A stretch of 64,000 nucleotides of DNA from Rhizosphaericola sp047606825 (GTDB lineage Bacteria; Bacteroidota; Bacteroidia; Chitinophagales; Chitinophagaceae), in NCBI GenBank assembly GCA_047606825.1, contig JASGDY010000064.1, positions 1 through 64,000 of the forward strand, in the 5' to 3' direction. The notes under the pieces are model-generated. The model saw only the letters and a program-made list of their open reading frames with translations. It was not told the DNA's origin and made no database searches. How positions within the stretch are numbered: the stretch's first letter is position 1; the number at the start of each line of letters is the position of its first letter. A program made the position numbers and the translations under genes. This document shows positions 8,881 to 18,102 of the stretch, one piece after another.

Positions 8881-10017
8881 TTATTTTTTAAGCAATGCGA
8901 GATGCCCCGGAATCTGTCCTGCCTTAAACTCCCAGACCGATTCCCCCTGGGGGGAGAAACAGTACACATTGCCGGAAGTTTGGTAGTCTATGGCATCCGT
9001 CAGATAGATGTTGCGACTTTCTGGATTGACCAATATGCCGTAAGGCAATTGTATGCTACTGTTGGTATTGTCCGAGATAAACATATCTGTAAGGACCGTA
9101 CCACTCTTGGTAGCAAGTGTTTTGTAATAATAGCTACTGCTTCCGCTAAACGGTTTTCCGACAATGTAGGCTGTGTCCTTACTGACACAGAAACTAGCCA
9201 CCTGAAAATCAAACGAATCCACTACTTCGTCTTGCTGACTGTCAATTTTAAATAATCTGGACGGCACGGTTAAATAATCTCCACGCGAACTGACATACAC
9301 ATTATCTTCATCGTCCACCTGCATCAGGTTGAGGTTAATCGCTACATCTATACTTTTAACTATTTCAAATGTGGACAGGTCTATCACGGAAACGATTCTT
9401 TCATAATTGCTAGGGCTATAACCCCCGGAATTGGCAACGTATAGTTTACCGTTGGCAATGGCCACACCATCCGGCTGCCTGCCAACCGTAACAGAATCAA
9501 CGATTTTCAAAGTTGTGGTGTCTATCTTAACGACAATTCCATTGGCGGAGTTGTCATCCCCGTCCGTAGTTCCAGTTATCGTTCGATTATAGGATGACGC
9601 ATACGCAAAACCTTGGTAAAACGTAATATAGCGACCGTTTGTTAGGTCAATCTGACCAAGACGTTTGGCGGTTGTGGCTTCCATGACTTCAATCTTGTTG
9701 CTGCCATTGAGTACCGCATACATTTTATCACCATAAATCTGCAAGTCGTTGCCTACGTCACCCAGGCCATTGACAACACTAGGATTTACCGATGGATAGA
9801 TATTCGTAGTATAAGTCCAGGTGGCATAATCGTAATCATCTAACGTAGAACGGTTTTCGTTCATATTGCCTTCGTTCAGGACATATAGCCTTGCATAGTT
9901 GTCGTCTATTTCGGAAGAGTCCTGCTGCGTTTCTGATTGTTCAGTCGTATCGTCTTTTCGGCAGCTTTGTGCAAAAGCGACAACAATCACTATTATAAAA
10001 AATAATATCTTTTTCAT
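8881..10017 (-). CDS. btuG: BtuG-like cobalamin-binding surface lipoprotein
   Basis: A 378-residue lipoprotein (signal with FAQSC, Cys19, then acidic residues). The mature part is a YVTN/YncE-like beta-propeller: repeated blades such as KMYAVLNGSNKIEVMEAT, KLYVANSGGYSPS and NIYLTDAIDYQTSGNVYCF. BtuG of gut Bacteroides forms the lid on BtuB, binds vitamin B12 with very high affinity and hands it to the channel. The gene sits 3 bp after btuB in a riboswitch-led operon, which supports this assignment. Orthology to the Bacteroides protein is inferred from fold and context. Confidence 0.85.
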   Translation of the reverse strand: MKKILFFIIVIVVAFAQSCRKDDTTEQSETQQDSSEIDDNYARLYVLNEGNMNENRSTLDDYDYATWTYTTNIYPSVNPSVVNGLGDVGNDLQIYGDKMYAVLNGSNKIEVMEATTAKRLGQIDLTNGRYITFYQGFAYASSYNRTITGTTDGDDNSANGIVVKIDTTTLKIVDSVTVGRQPDGVAIANGKLYVANSGGYSPSNYERIVSVIDLSTFEIVKSIDVAINLNLMQVDDEDNVYVSSRGDYLTVPSRLFKIDSQQDEVVDSFDFQVASFCVSKDTAYIVGKPFSGSSSYYYKTLATKSGTVLTDMFISDNTNSSIQLPYGILVNPESRNIYLTDAIDYQTSGNVYCFSPQGESVWEFKAGQIPGHLALLKK

Positions 10018-10020
10018 ATC

Positions 10021-12012
10021 TTAAATATTAACTTGAATCCCGAACCGATAGCTACGTCCCGGCATCGGATAGTTGAGAATCACTTCATATTGCTGGTTGA
10101 GGATATTGTTGACCTGGGCGGACAGTTTAATTTTTTGTTTTGCTATAAGAATATTTTTTGTCACGCCGAAATCATGTGTGTACCAAGGTTGCAGCTTACT
10201 ATAAGCCAATGTAATGTCTGTAGTATTGTAACGTTGGCCTGTGTAGAGATAACTATAATTAAGGTTCCAGCCATACACATCCATATTGGCAACAGCCGAA
10301 CCGCTATGCAACGGCGTATAAGGCACAGGAAATCCATAGGCATTTCCTTCGCTTTTGTTCTTCGAATCTTCGTAAGTATATTGCAGGGAAAGGCTGGTCG
10401 CAACGCGTGTGTTCCAATGCCATTCATTCTTGACGGAAGCGGTTATACCATTGCTTTTCACCTTTGCGAGGTTGACCATCTTCCACCGGAAAAGATTCTG
10501 TGCGGGCATAGCCACTATTTTGTCCTTGATGTCGTTGTGGAAACCATCGACCTGTATCGAAACAAACGAGCCGCGGGCATCCAACACTTTCCAATAAGTC
10601 CATCCTATATCATACTGTTTGGCAAATTCAGGTTCCAGACTGACACTGCCAATACTCGTATAGTACAGGTCATTGAACGTCGGCATACGAAAAATATTTT
10701 TGTAAAAACCGCGCAGCCTGAGATTGGCTTTCCGCAATGGCTGCCACGAAAAATCTATCGTCGGTGTATATTCCTGGCGGTCATCCGCCTTTTGTCCAAA
10801 GCGCACTTTATTATAAACAAATGTACCCAGCAAATTGCCCTGTATCGTCCATCTTTCTTTTTGGTATTGGGTCGCAACGACCGCCAACACAGCGTTTCGT
10901 GTCGGATAGGCAAAATTGTCCAAGTTGGCATTAAGGTAGTTATATTTATAATCCACGGAAAACTGCGAAGTCCAATATGGGTTTATACTAAATTCATTTT
11001 CCATCGACACAAACACTTCCTGCGAACGGTAATAATTGTTCAACGCACCGTCCACACCGACAATCGTTGGGTCGTAATAATGGGTATAGTCATAAGCATA
11101 TTTTCCTATGAAAGAAAAATTGTAAATATCGCTGAAACACTTGCCATACTTTGATTGTACGAAAAAGTTCCTATCCCAGAGTCGTTGTGGATTATAGTAT
11201 CGGTTATTGACGATTGCACCTGGCAACCCACGGTTGGAACTATAATAATACAACTGTGTATGCAGTGAACTACTATCTTTAAACTTTCCATACAAGGCCG
11301 CTTCCGTGCGCCATGAATGGATATCGGCATTTTCACGTGTTGCGGTCGTATCGTAAGCGTCTTCTACTTTTTCCCGAAATGTATAGCGTCCGTCCGCCGC
11401 AACCCTTTCGGCACTTAGCTGCAACGCAAAAACGGAGCTTAACTTTTGCTGGAATAGGATAGACGGATCGAGCAATCCAAAACTGCCTGTATTAAACGTT
11501 GCTTTTAGATGTGTTTTTTCCTTTTCTTTAAATACAGGTTTGCGTGTTGTGAGATATATCGTACCGCCGGAAGCATAAGCACTCGCAGGCTGGAGCATAT
11601 TGTTCGTCCCGGCATTGTAAAGGCTGATTTCCTGAATATTGTCCAACGAAAATTTTCCCAGATCCACCTGTCCGTTTTGCATGTTGCCCATCGGCACACC
11701 GTCGTACAGCAGCCCCGTATGGTTCGCACCCATATTGCGGATGTCCACGGTTTTCAGTCCGCCGATGCCACCGTAATCCTTGAGCTGCACCCCCGAAAAA
11801 TACCGCAAGGCATCCGCCGCGGAAAAGGAATTGAGCCGCTGCAACGCAGAATCCGAAAGCACCTGCACCGGCAAGGGCGACGACAGTTGCGGAAACTTTT
11901 TATAGGTGGAAATCGTGACTGAATCCAATACATACTGCGCATGGCCACGTGTCCATGCAAGCACAAGGAACAAAAGTGTAAGAAGATGATATGGTCGCCT
12001 ATTTTTTTGCAT
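10021..12012 (-). CDS. btuB: TonB-dependent cobalamin receptor BtuB
   Basis: Outer-membrane TonB-dependent transporter for cobalamin. The frame is open to 12117, but the ATG at 12012 (MQKNRRPYHLL) gives a standard signal peptide ending GHAQ and leaves 108 nt between the riboswitch B12 box and the start. The plug domain shows PVQVLSDSALQRLNSFSAADALRYFSGVQLKDYGGIGGLKTVDIRNMG in pieces typical of BtuB/Cir receptors. The beta-barrel ends with the usual terminal aromatic pattern (YRFGIQVNI). About 663 residues with this start. Expression should fall when cobalamin is plentiful. Confidence 0.93.
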   Translation of the reverse strand: MQKNRRPYHLLTLLFLVLAWTRGHAQYVLDSVTISTYKKFPQLSSPLPVQVLSDSALQRLNSFSAADALRYFSGVQLKDYGGIGGLKTVDIRNMGANHTGLLYDGVPMGNMQNGQVDLGKFSLDNIQEISLYNAGTNNMLQPASAYASGGTIYLTTRKPVFKEKEKTHLKATFNTGSFGLLDPSILFQQKLSSVFALQLSAERVAADGRYTFREKVEDAYDTTATRENADIHSWRTEAALYGKFKDSSSLHTQLYYYSSNRGLPGAIVNNRYYNPQRLWDRNFFVQSKYGKCFSDIYNFSFIGKYAYDYTHYYDPTIVGVDGALNNYYRSQEVFVSMENEFSINPYWTSQFSVDYKYNYLNANLDNFAYPTRNAVLAVVATQYQKERWTIQGNLLGTFVYNKVRFGQKADDRQEYTPTIDFSWQPLRKANLRLRGFYKNIFRMPTFNDLYYTSIGSVSLEPEFAKQYDIGWTYWKVLDARGSFVSIQVDGFHNDIKDKIVAMPAQNLFRWKMVNLAKVKSNGITASVKNEWHWNTRVATSLSLQYTYEDSKNKSEGNAYGFPVPYTPLHSGSAVANMDVYGWNLNYSYLYTGQRYNTTDITLAYSKLQPWYTHDFGVTKNILIAKQKIKLSAQVNNILNQQYEVILNYPMPGRSYRFGIQVNI

Positions 12013-12118
12013 ATAGTACAAGGGCCGGAATGCAGGCAGACCAATGCCTTCCCGAGAAAGGAAAGACAGCAATACTGCACCGTTTTCACCCGAAACGAAA
12101 CATTTTAAAAGAGACATT

Positions 12119-12292
12119 TAGGCAGGTCTTCTGACTCATTTTTACAGGTACCTTCCCGCCTTTGCGACAGTGGACAAAACCCAACCTCTGCACGAGGAAA
12201 ATCTACAGCTACGGGGATAGTGTCGGGATTCGCATTTTTCAATGCTGCACCGACTTCCCTTTTCATTCCGCTTGTACCCGGAAACCCAAATC
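12119..12292 (-). ncRNA. Cobalamin riboswitch
   Basis: On the minus strand the region ends with the B12 box AGTCAGAAGACCTGCC (complement of 12121-12136). Upstream are other aptamer pieces such as GAAGTCGGTGCAGCAT and CCCGTAGCTGTA. A TAATTTTG -7 box at 12299-12306 would start transcription just before the aptamer. It precedes btuB, btuG and the third lipoprotein, so it should switch the whole operon off at high cobalamin. The expression platform lies between 12118 and 12013; I cannot tell whether it acts on transcription or translation. Confidence 0.93.
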
Positions 12293-12298
12293 TCGCCG

Positions 12299-12306
12299 CA
12301 AAATTA
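12299..12306 (-). promoter_or_regulatory. -7 promoter box of the cobalamin operon
   Basis: TAATTTTG on the minus strand matches TAnnTTTG and is placed so that the transcript would begin at the 5' edge of the riboswitch. The -33 element is not clear. The remaining gap up to valS (12313-12527) holds no gene that I can support. Confidence 0.5.
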
Positions 12307-12527
12307 AGTGCAATGGATATGTTAAAAAAATAAAACTATGATTTGTCCAGCAGCAGCGTTGTTTTATTGAAATGCCACGGGATGACGCTCAGCCACGAAT
12401 GGAGAAATGAAAACACCATGCGTGCATTAGCTGCGCTGGACTTCGTTTCGCGACATTGAAACTTAATCTTCGTCTCCGCGATATTTTGTCTTAATTTTGC
12501 ACTCCTTAAAATTATCAAGCGTAAGCA

Positions 12528-15146
12528 ATGGAACTTAGTAAAAATTACATCCCCGAATCGACCGAACAGAAATGGAACACCGCCTGGAAGGAAAAAGGTT
12601 ATTTCCACAGCACGCCGGACGCGCGTCCGGCATTTACCGTTGTCATCCCGCCGCCCAATGTAACAGGCGTTTTGCACATGGGACACACGCTGAACGAAAC
12701 CGTCCAGGACATCCTCGTACGTCGCGCTCGCATGACGGGATTTAATGCTTGCTGGGTTCCGGGCAGCGACCACGCTTCCATCGCTACGGAAGCCAAGGTC
12801 GTCAACATGCTGAAAGAACGCGGTATTGACAAAAAAACGCTTTCGCGTCCCGAGTTTTTGCAATATGCTTTTGAATGGAAGGAAAAATACGGAGGCATCA
12901 TCTACGGCCAGATTGAACGGTTGGGTTGCAGCGTCGATTGGAACCGTGTGTCATTTACCATGGACGACCATTACTACAAAGCCGTCATCAAGGTTTTTGT
13001 GGAACTCTTCAACAAAGGGCTGGTCTATCGCGGTGCGCGTATGATCAACTGGGACCCTGTTGCGCAGACCGCTCTCAGCGACGAGGAAGTGGAATACCGC
13101 GACGGTCAAGGCAAACTCTACTATGTCAAATATGAAGTCGCCAACGGCATCACCGCGCCCGACGGCAAAAACTATGTCGTCGTCGCGACGCAACGTCCCG
13201 AAACCATCATGGGCGACGCGGCGATATGTATCAATCCCAACGACGCGCGTCACCAATGGCTGAAAGGCCAAAAAATCATCGTTCCGATGGTCAACCGGGA
13301 AATCCCTGTCATCGAGGACGAATATGTGGACATTGAGTTCGGTACGGGCTGCCTTAAAGTTACCCCGGCACACGACATCAACGACTACAACCTTGGTTTG
13401 AAACACCACCTTCCCGTCATCGACATACTGAACCCCAACGGAACAATCAGTGAAGCAGCGCAGGTATTTGTCGGGCTGGACCGATTTGCTGCGCGCAAAG
13501 CGGTCGTCGCACAGTTGGAATCGGAAGGAAAATTAGAAAAAGAAGAAACCTACACGACGCGTATCGGTTATTCGCAAAGAACCAATGCCGTAGCGGAACC
13601 ACGCATTTCCACGCAGTGGTTTGTCAGGATGAAAGATTTGGCAACGCCGGCTCTGGACGCGGTCGTCAACGGCGATATCCGCATACATCCGGGCGACAAG
13701 TTTCTCGCGACTTACAAATATTGGTTGGAAAATGTCAAGGACTGGTGCATCAGCCGTCAACTGTGGTGGGGGCAACAGATTCCGGCCTACTACGATAAAG
13801 AAGGCAAACTCTATGTCGCGGAAACGAAGGAAGCCGCGCAAACGCTTGCTGGCGTTGATGTTGAACTGACACAGGACGAAGATGTATTGGACACTTGGTT
13901 TTCTTCTTGGTTGTGGCCGACGGAAGTTTTCCACGGCATTACCAATCCCGGAAACGCAGAGGTCAGCTACTACTACCCTACTTCCGTTTTGGTCACGGGC
14001 CAGGACATCATCTTTTTCTGGGTGGCGCGCATGGTAATGGCAGGATTGGAATTTGAACATGGAATTCCGTTCAAAGACGTTTATTTCACCGGAATGGTGC
14101 GCGACAAACTCGGCCGCAAGATGAGCAAGTCGCTGGGCAATTCGCCTGACTTGTTGGGGCTGATTGACAAATACGGTGCGGACGCGGTGCGTTTCGGGAT
14201 TATGATTGCGGCACCGGCGGGCAACGACCTGTTGTTTGACGAAGCGGCTCTGGAACAAGGGCGCAACTTCAACAACAAGATGTGGAACGCCTTGAAGCTT
14301 TTAAAAATGTGGGAAGCAAAAAAAGCCGACACACCCGCTCAGGAATCACAGACTTTTGCCATGCACTGGTTTGAAAACCGCCTCAACCAAGCGAAAAAAG
14401 AAATAGAAAAATCACACAACGAGTTCCGACTCAACGAAGGACTGAAAACCTTATATTCCTTGATTTGGGACGATTTCTGTTCCTGGTACCTGGAATGGGT
14501 CAAGCCGAGTTTTGAAGAACCTGTTGCGGCGGCGGTATTGGACAGGACGATTGGATTTTTGGAGGATTTATTGCAGTTGCTGCATCCTTATATGCCGTTC
14601 ATCACGGAGGAAATTTTCCATCTGTTGCGCGAGCAGACGACGGATTTGTGTGTCAAACAATTTGCCCCAATAGCGGATTTCGACACAACGATATTGGAAC
14701 AGGGTGAACTGTTGAAAAAAACAATCTCCTCCATCCGCGACGCGCGCAACAAAAACCAAATCAAGCCAAAAGAAACAATCAAACTCCATATCCAAACCGA
14801 GAACCAAAGCATCTATCAAACCATCGAAGCCATACTGGGCAAGCAGGTCAATGCGGAAAAAGTGGATTTTGACAATACGGCCAGCAACCTTATCGTCGTC
14901 GCCGTGGAAAAAGACCAGTTCTTCATCGAGTGCAACGTCAGCATCGACACCGACAAAATCAAGGAGGAACTGTTGAAAGACCTTGACCACCAGGAAAAAT
15001 TCCTCCAGAGCGTCCAAAAGAAACTCGCCAACGACCGTTTCGTCCAAAACGCCAAACCCGAAGTCGTCGAACTGGAACGCAAAAAACAGTCCGACGCTCA
15101 GGCACGCATACAGACGATAAAGGAAAGCCTGGCCGGGTTGAATTAA
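12528..15146 (+). CDS. valS: Valine--tRNA ligase
   Basis: Class I aminoacyl-tRNA synthetase of 872 residues, near the usual length. The HIGH-type motif is PNVTGVLHMGH (about 42-52) and the KMSKS loop is GRKMSKSLGN (about 528). The editing (CP1) domain lies between them, with TRPETIMGDAA-like and GTGCLKVTPAHDINDY motifs. The C-terminal coiled-coil tRNA-binding arm is present (about 800-872, KEELLKDLDHQEKFLQSVQKKL). A TAATTTTG box lies at 12492-12499. Confidence 0.98.
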   Translation: MELSKNYIPESTEQKWNTAWKEKGYFHSTPDARPAFTVVIPPPNVTGVLHMGHTLNETVQDILVRRARMTGFNACWVPGSDHASIATEAKVVNMLKERGIDKKTLSRPEFLQYAFEWKEKYGGIIYGQIERLGCSVDWNRVSFTMDDHYYKAVIKVFVELFNKGLVYRGARMINWDPVAQTALSDEEVEYRDGQGKLYYVKYEVANGITAPDGKNYVVVATQRPETIMGDAAICINPNDARHQWLKGQKIIVPMVNREIPVIEDEYVDIEFGTGCLKVTPAHDINDYNLGLKHHLPVIDILNPNGTISEAAQVFVGLDRFAARKAVVAQLESEGKLEKEETYTTRIGYSQRTNAVAEPRISTQWFVRMKDLATPALDAVVNGDIRIHPGDKFLATYKYWLENVKDWCISRQLWWGQQIPAYYDKEGKLYVAETKEAAQTLAGVDVELTQDEDVLDTWFSSWLWPTEVFHGITNPGNAEVSYYYPTSVLVTGQDIIFFWVARMVMAGLEFEHGIPFKDVYFTGMVRDKLGRKMSKSLGNSPDLLGLIDKYGADAVRFGIMIAAPAGNDLLFDEAALEQGRNFNNKMWNALKLLKMWEAKKADTPAQESQTFAMHWFENRLNQAKKEIEKSHNEFRLNEGLKTLYSLIWDDFCSWYLEWVKPSFEEPVAAAVLDRTIGFLEDLLQLLHPYMPFITEEIFHLLREQTTDLCVKQFAPIADFDTTILEQGELLKKTISSIRDARNKNQIKPKETIKLHIQTENQSIYQTIEAILGKQVNAEKVDFDNTASNLIVVAVEKDQFFIECNVSIDTDKIKEELLKDLDHQEKFLQSVQKKLANDRFVQNAKPEVVELERKKQSDAQARIQTIKESLAGLN

Positions 15147-15225
15147 AGATTCTTAAGCTACGAAACATTTTGTTTGCAGCTCAAGAAAAATATTTGTTAT
15201 TGTTAGAAGCTGTTTGAGTTATTTA

Positions 15226-15275
15226 TTTCCTTCCCGCAAAGTCCCCGCCGCGGCGGGGACTTTGCGGGAAGGAAA
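15226..15275. repeat. Perfect 50-bp palindrome without loop
   Basis: Arm 15226-15250 is the exact reverse complement of 15251-15275: 25 bp, no mismatch and no spacer, centre CCGCGG. It lies 79 bp after valS. There is no T-run on either side, so it is not a normal terminator. It is preceded by the 19-mer CTGTTTGAGTTATTTATTT (15210-15228), which recurs exactly at 29735-29753. Confidence 0.85.
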
Positions 15276-15373
15276 ATTCTATTGTGAATCTTATTTGCAA
15301 CAATGTATGTTGTATGATGCATAAAAATATGAAATCTGCCCGGGCAATGAGAATCTAAATAATCAATAGACCG

Positions 15374-15451
15374 CTCGCCGTGATTCCCGCGTAGGCGGGA
15401 ATCTCATGCATCCATATATCAGATTCCCGCCTACGCGGGAATCACGGCGAG
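15374..15451. repeat. Long hairpin with 31-bp perfect arms
   Basis: Arms 15374-15404 and 15421-15451 are perfect reverse complements around a 16-nt loop. Each arm itself contains the small hairpin ATTCCCGCGTAGGCGGGAAT, so the element can also fold as two hairpins. ATTCCCGC-type repeats are common REP-like sequences in many bacteria. It lies in the gap 15147-15725 together with the 50-bp palindrome and a small ORF. Confidence 0.8.
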
Positions 15452-15517
15452 GTGTTCACTTTTTCAATGCACGTTCTTATCCTATGTGGCGAATAAATTC
15501 CGAATTACCAGAAAATA

Positions 15518-15667
15518 ATGAAAAATACTGTCGAAATCACAGTCACTTCAGTTCATGGAAAATACTTCGATGCGACATTTTCCGGAAAAATATGGTATGA
15601 AGGACACGTTGGAGATTCAACTGTCATAAGCAATGGTAAAATTGAGAATATGAAATTCCGGAAATAG
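15518..15667 (+). CDS. Possible small protein of 49 residues
   Basis: ATG at 15518 opens a 49-codon frame (MKNTVEITVTSVHGKYFDAT...) with alternating polar and hydrophobic residues, suggesting a few beta strands. It ends in TAG at 15667, before the YCF48-like gene. I know no matching family, and it could equally be a remnant of a larger gene. Confidence 0.3.
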   Translation: MKNTVEITVTSVHGKYFDATFSGKIWYEGHVGDSTVISNGKIENMKFRK

Positions 15668-15725
15668 TAATGTAAACAGGTGAAAAAAGCGTATTTTCAA
15701 ACCTTGATATCTTCAAAATGTATCC

Positions 15726-16733
15726 ATGCACAAGTCCTTTTTATCCATTCTTTTGGCACTGTGCTGCCAGTATGGTCTGGCACAGAAAATAACGGAGCTA
15801 ACCAACAAACCGGGCATTTCCATCCGAGGCTTGTCTGTTCTGGACAATGACCATGCCTGGGCAAGCGGCACCAAAGGGGCCATTGCCCAGACGGACGACG
15901 GCGGCAAGAACTGGCATTGGTTTCAGGTCCCCGGTTATGAAAACCGGGATTTCAGGGACATAGAAGTATTGGACAGCAACACTGCGGTCGTCATGGCAAT
16001 AGACACGCCTGCTGTGCTGTTGCGCACGACAGACAAGGGACGTCATTGGGAAAAAGTCATGGAAGACACACGACCGGGCATGTTTCTGGACGCCATGGAT
16101 TTTGACGGAAAAAACGCCATCGTAGTCGGCGACCCACTGGACGGGAAAATATATCTGGCAAAATCAAAAGACTACGGAAAGAGTTGGCAACCTATCCGCA
16201 AAGCTTTCCCTTCGCAAGGTGGCTGTTTCGCTTCCAGCGGCACCAATATTGTCTGGAGAAACGGAGATTATTTGACCGTCACGGGCGGTTGGGAATCCTT
16301 CTTATATTGGCACGGCCATGTATTGGCACTTCCATTGACAAAAGGAAAAGAAACGACAGGAGCCAATTCAATTGCCGTCAACCCCGACCCAAAAGCCAAT
16401 ATCAGCGCGGTCGTCGTAGGCGGCAATTTCAATGACAAGGAACGTTCCGACAGCAATTGCGTGTTAGTACAACGTACATTTTTCCAAACCCCGAATACCA
16501 ACTCACTGGCACAGCCAGCGCAACAACCCAAAGGTTACAAAAGTTGCGTCATGTATATGGACAGACAAACGTTAATCGCGACAGGCACCTCTGGTACGGA
16601 TATCTCCGTCGACCAGGGCAGCCATTGGACACATTTTTCAGACCAGCCATTCCACGTCGTCCAGAAAGCTAAAAACGGTAACCTTGTATTGCTGGCCGGA
16701 CCAAATGGAACGATTGCAGCGTTGGACCTTTAG
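15726..16733 (+). CDS. Secreted YCF48/BNR-repeat beta-propeller protein
   Basis: 335 residues with a signal peptide (cleavage near GLAQ, residue 20). The body has repeats of the type TTDKGRHWEKV, SKDYGKSWQPI and SVDQGSHWTHF, the BNR/YCF48 pattern of a beta-propeller. Such proteins are often labelled oxidoreductase or photosystem II assembly-like, without evidence of enzyme activity outside phototrophs. Location is probably periplasmic or extracellular. No operon partner is visible. Confidence 0.8.
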   Translation: MHKSFLSILLALCCQYGLAQKITELTNKPGISIRGLSVLDNDHAWASGTKGAIAQTDDGGKNWHWFQVPGYENRDFRDIEVLDSNTAVVMAIDTPAVLLRTTDKGRHWEKVMEDTRPGMFLDAMDFDGKNAIVVGDPLDGKIYLAKSKDYGKSWQPIRKAFPSQGGCFASSGTNIVWRNGDYLTVTGGWESFLYWHGHVLALPLTKGKETTGANSIAVNPDPKANISAVVVGGNFNDKERSDSNCVLVQRTFFQTPNTNSLAQPAQQPKGYKSCVMYMDRQTLIATGTSGTDISVDQGSHWTHFSDQPFHVVQKAKNGNLVLLAGPNGTIAALDL

Positions 16734-16814
16734 GGCCGTGTGGCTCGTGCGGACTGACACGAGCCACGGAAACTTCGTTAAGCATTCGGCGTTCCGATTT
16801 TTTTTCTTTTTCCT

Positions 16815-18068
16815 TTACCGCACTTGCCCGTTGCCCCGCAGTACCCATTTTTCCGTCACTAGCTTTTCGAGTGCAAATGGTCCGCGTGCATGCAACTTCT
16901 GTGTGGAAATGCCAATCTCCGCTCCCAGCCCAAACTCTTCGCCGTCCGTAAAGCGCGTCGAAGCATTGGAATAGACCGCTGCAGCATCGACCTCACGCAG
17001 GAAACGTTCGCAGACCTCCTTGTCTTCCGAAACAATTGCTTCGGAATGCTTGGTCGAATAGTGGGCAATATGCGCCAATGCACTGTCTATGTCCTTCACC
17101 ACCTTTACGCCCGCTTTCAAACTGAGAAACTCCGTCGCAAAATCCTCCGACTTGGCCAGGCGCATCTGTGGATAGCCTTTCAATATAGAATACGCGACAT
17201 TGTCGGCAAGCAGTTCCACATGGTGCTCCGCGAACCTTTCCGCCAATCTAGGCAAAAACTCCTTTGCAATTTTCTGGTCGACGATGACCGTGTCCATCGC
17301 GTTGCAGACGGATGGTCGGGACACTTTGGCATTTTCGACGATGTTAAGTGCTTTCCCCAAGTCGGCTTTTTCATGGACATACACATGGCAGACACCGGCA
17401 CCCGTTTCAATCAAGGGTATGTCACTGTTTTTACGGACAAATTCAATCAACGTGTTGGAACCCCGCGGAATGACGATATCTATATAGTCTTTTTCTTTCA
17501 GGAGAGGTGTCAACACGGAGCGGTCTGATGGCAGCAACAATACGCATTCGGACGGTAGGTGGTGGTTACGCAATGCCCGCTTGATGAGCATCACTGCCGC
17601 ATGGTTGGAATTTTCGGCATCGCCGCTTCCTTTCAGCACACAGGCATTCCGGCTTTTGAGACAGAGTGCGGCAATGTCGTAGGTTACGTTGGGACGGGAT
17701 TCGTAAATAGCACAGACGACCCCCAGCGGAACAGTCACTTTTTCCAATTTCAGTTTATTGGGCAGCGTTTTCCTGCTCAATACGTTACCGACGGGATTTT
17801 TAAGTGTCGCCACGTTGCGCAAAGCATTGGCAATACCGTTGAGCCGATCCCTCGTCAGGCGCAGACGATCGACCTTTGGGTTGTCCGCAGCCTGCCTCGC
17901 CACGTCGGTAGCGTTGACCTTTAGGAGTTTGGCCTCATTTTTTTGGACCAATTCGGCAATTTCGTTCAATACGGCACTGATTGTCTCGTCGGATGCATCT
18001 CTCAATGCGATTCCGGCTTTTCTTGTTTTAATCAATGCCGCGATAATCTCGTTGGGCTTACTCATCAT
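16815..18068 (-). CDS. proA: Glutamate-5-semialdehyde dehydrogenase (gamma-glutamyl phosphate reductase)
   Basis: Second enzyme of proline synthesis: reduces gamma-glutamyl phosphate with NADPH. The catalytic Cys lies in SVCNAMDTV. Other family blocks are VPLGVVCAIYESRPNVT and GLGAEIGIST near the end. The frame is open to 18128, overlapping proB, but the paired ATGs at 18068 and 18065 (MMSKPNEII) give the usual N-terminus and about 417 residues. It follows proB after a gap of about 34 bp, so the two form a proB-proA operon. Confidence 0.96.
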   Translation of the reverse strand: MMSKPNEIIAALIKTRKAGIALRDASDETISAVLNEIAELVQKNEAKLLKVNATDVARQAADNPKVDRLRLTRDRLNGIANALRNVATLKNPVGNVLSRKTLPNKLKLEKVTVPLGVVCAIYESRPNVTYDIAALCLKSRNACVLKGSGDAENSNHAAVMLIKRALRNHHLPSECVLLLPSDRSVLTPLLKEKDYIDIVIPRGSNTLIEFVRKNSDIPLIETGAGVCHVYVHEKADLGKALNIVENAKVSRPSVCNAMDTVIVDQKIAKEFLPRLAERFAEHHVELLADNVAYSILKGYPQMRLAKSEDFATEFLSLKAGVKVVKDIDSALAHIAHYSTKHSEAIVSEDKEVCERFLREVDAAAVYSNASTRFTDGEEFGLGAEIGISTQKLHARGPFALEKLVTEKWVLRGNGQVR

Positions 18069-18102
18069 TGTATTTAGTAAAAATGTAAAAGATAAAAAAA
18101 CA

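Noticed and set aside
10033..11154. 373-codon plus-strand frame
   Set aside because: Antisense to btuB and rich in His, Arg and Ile typical of shadow frames; no family features.
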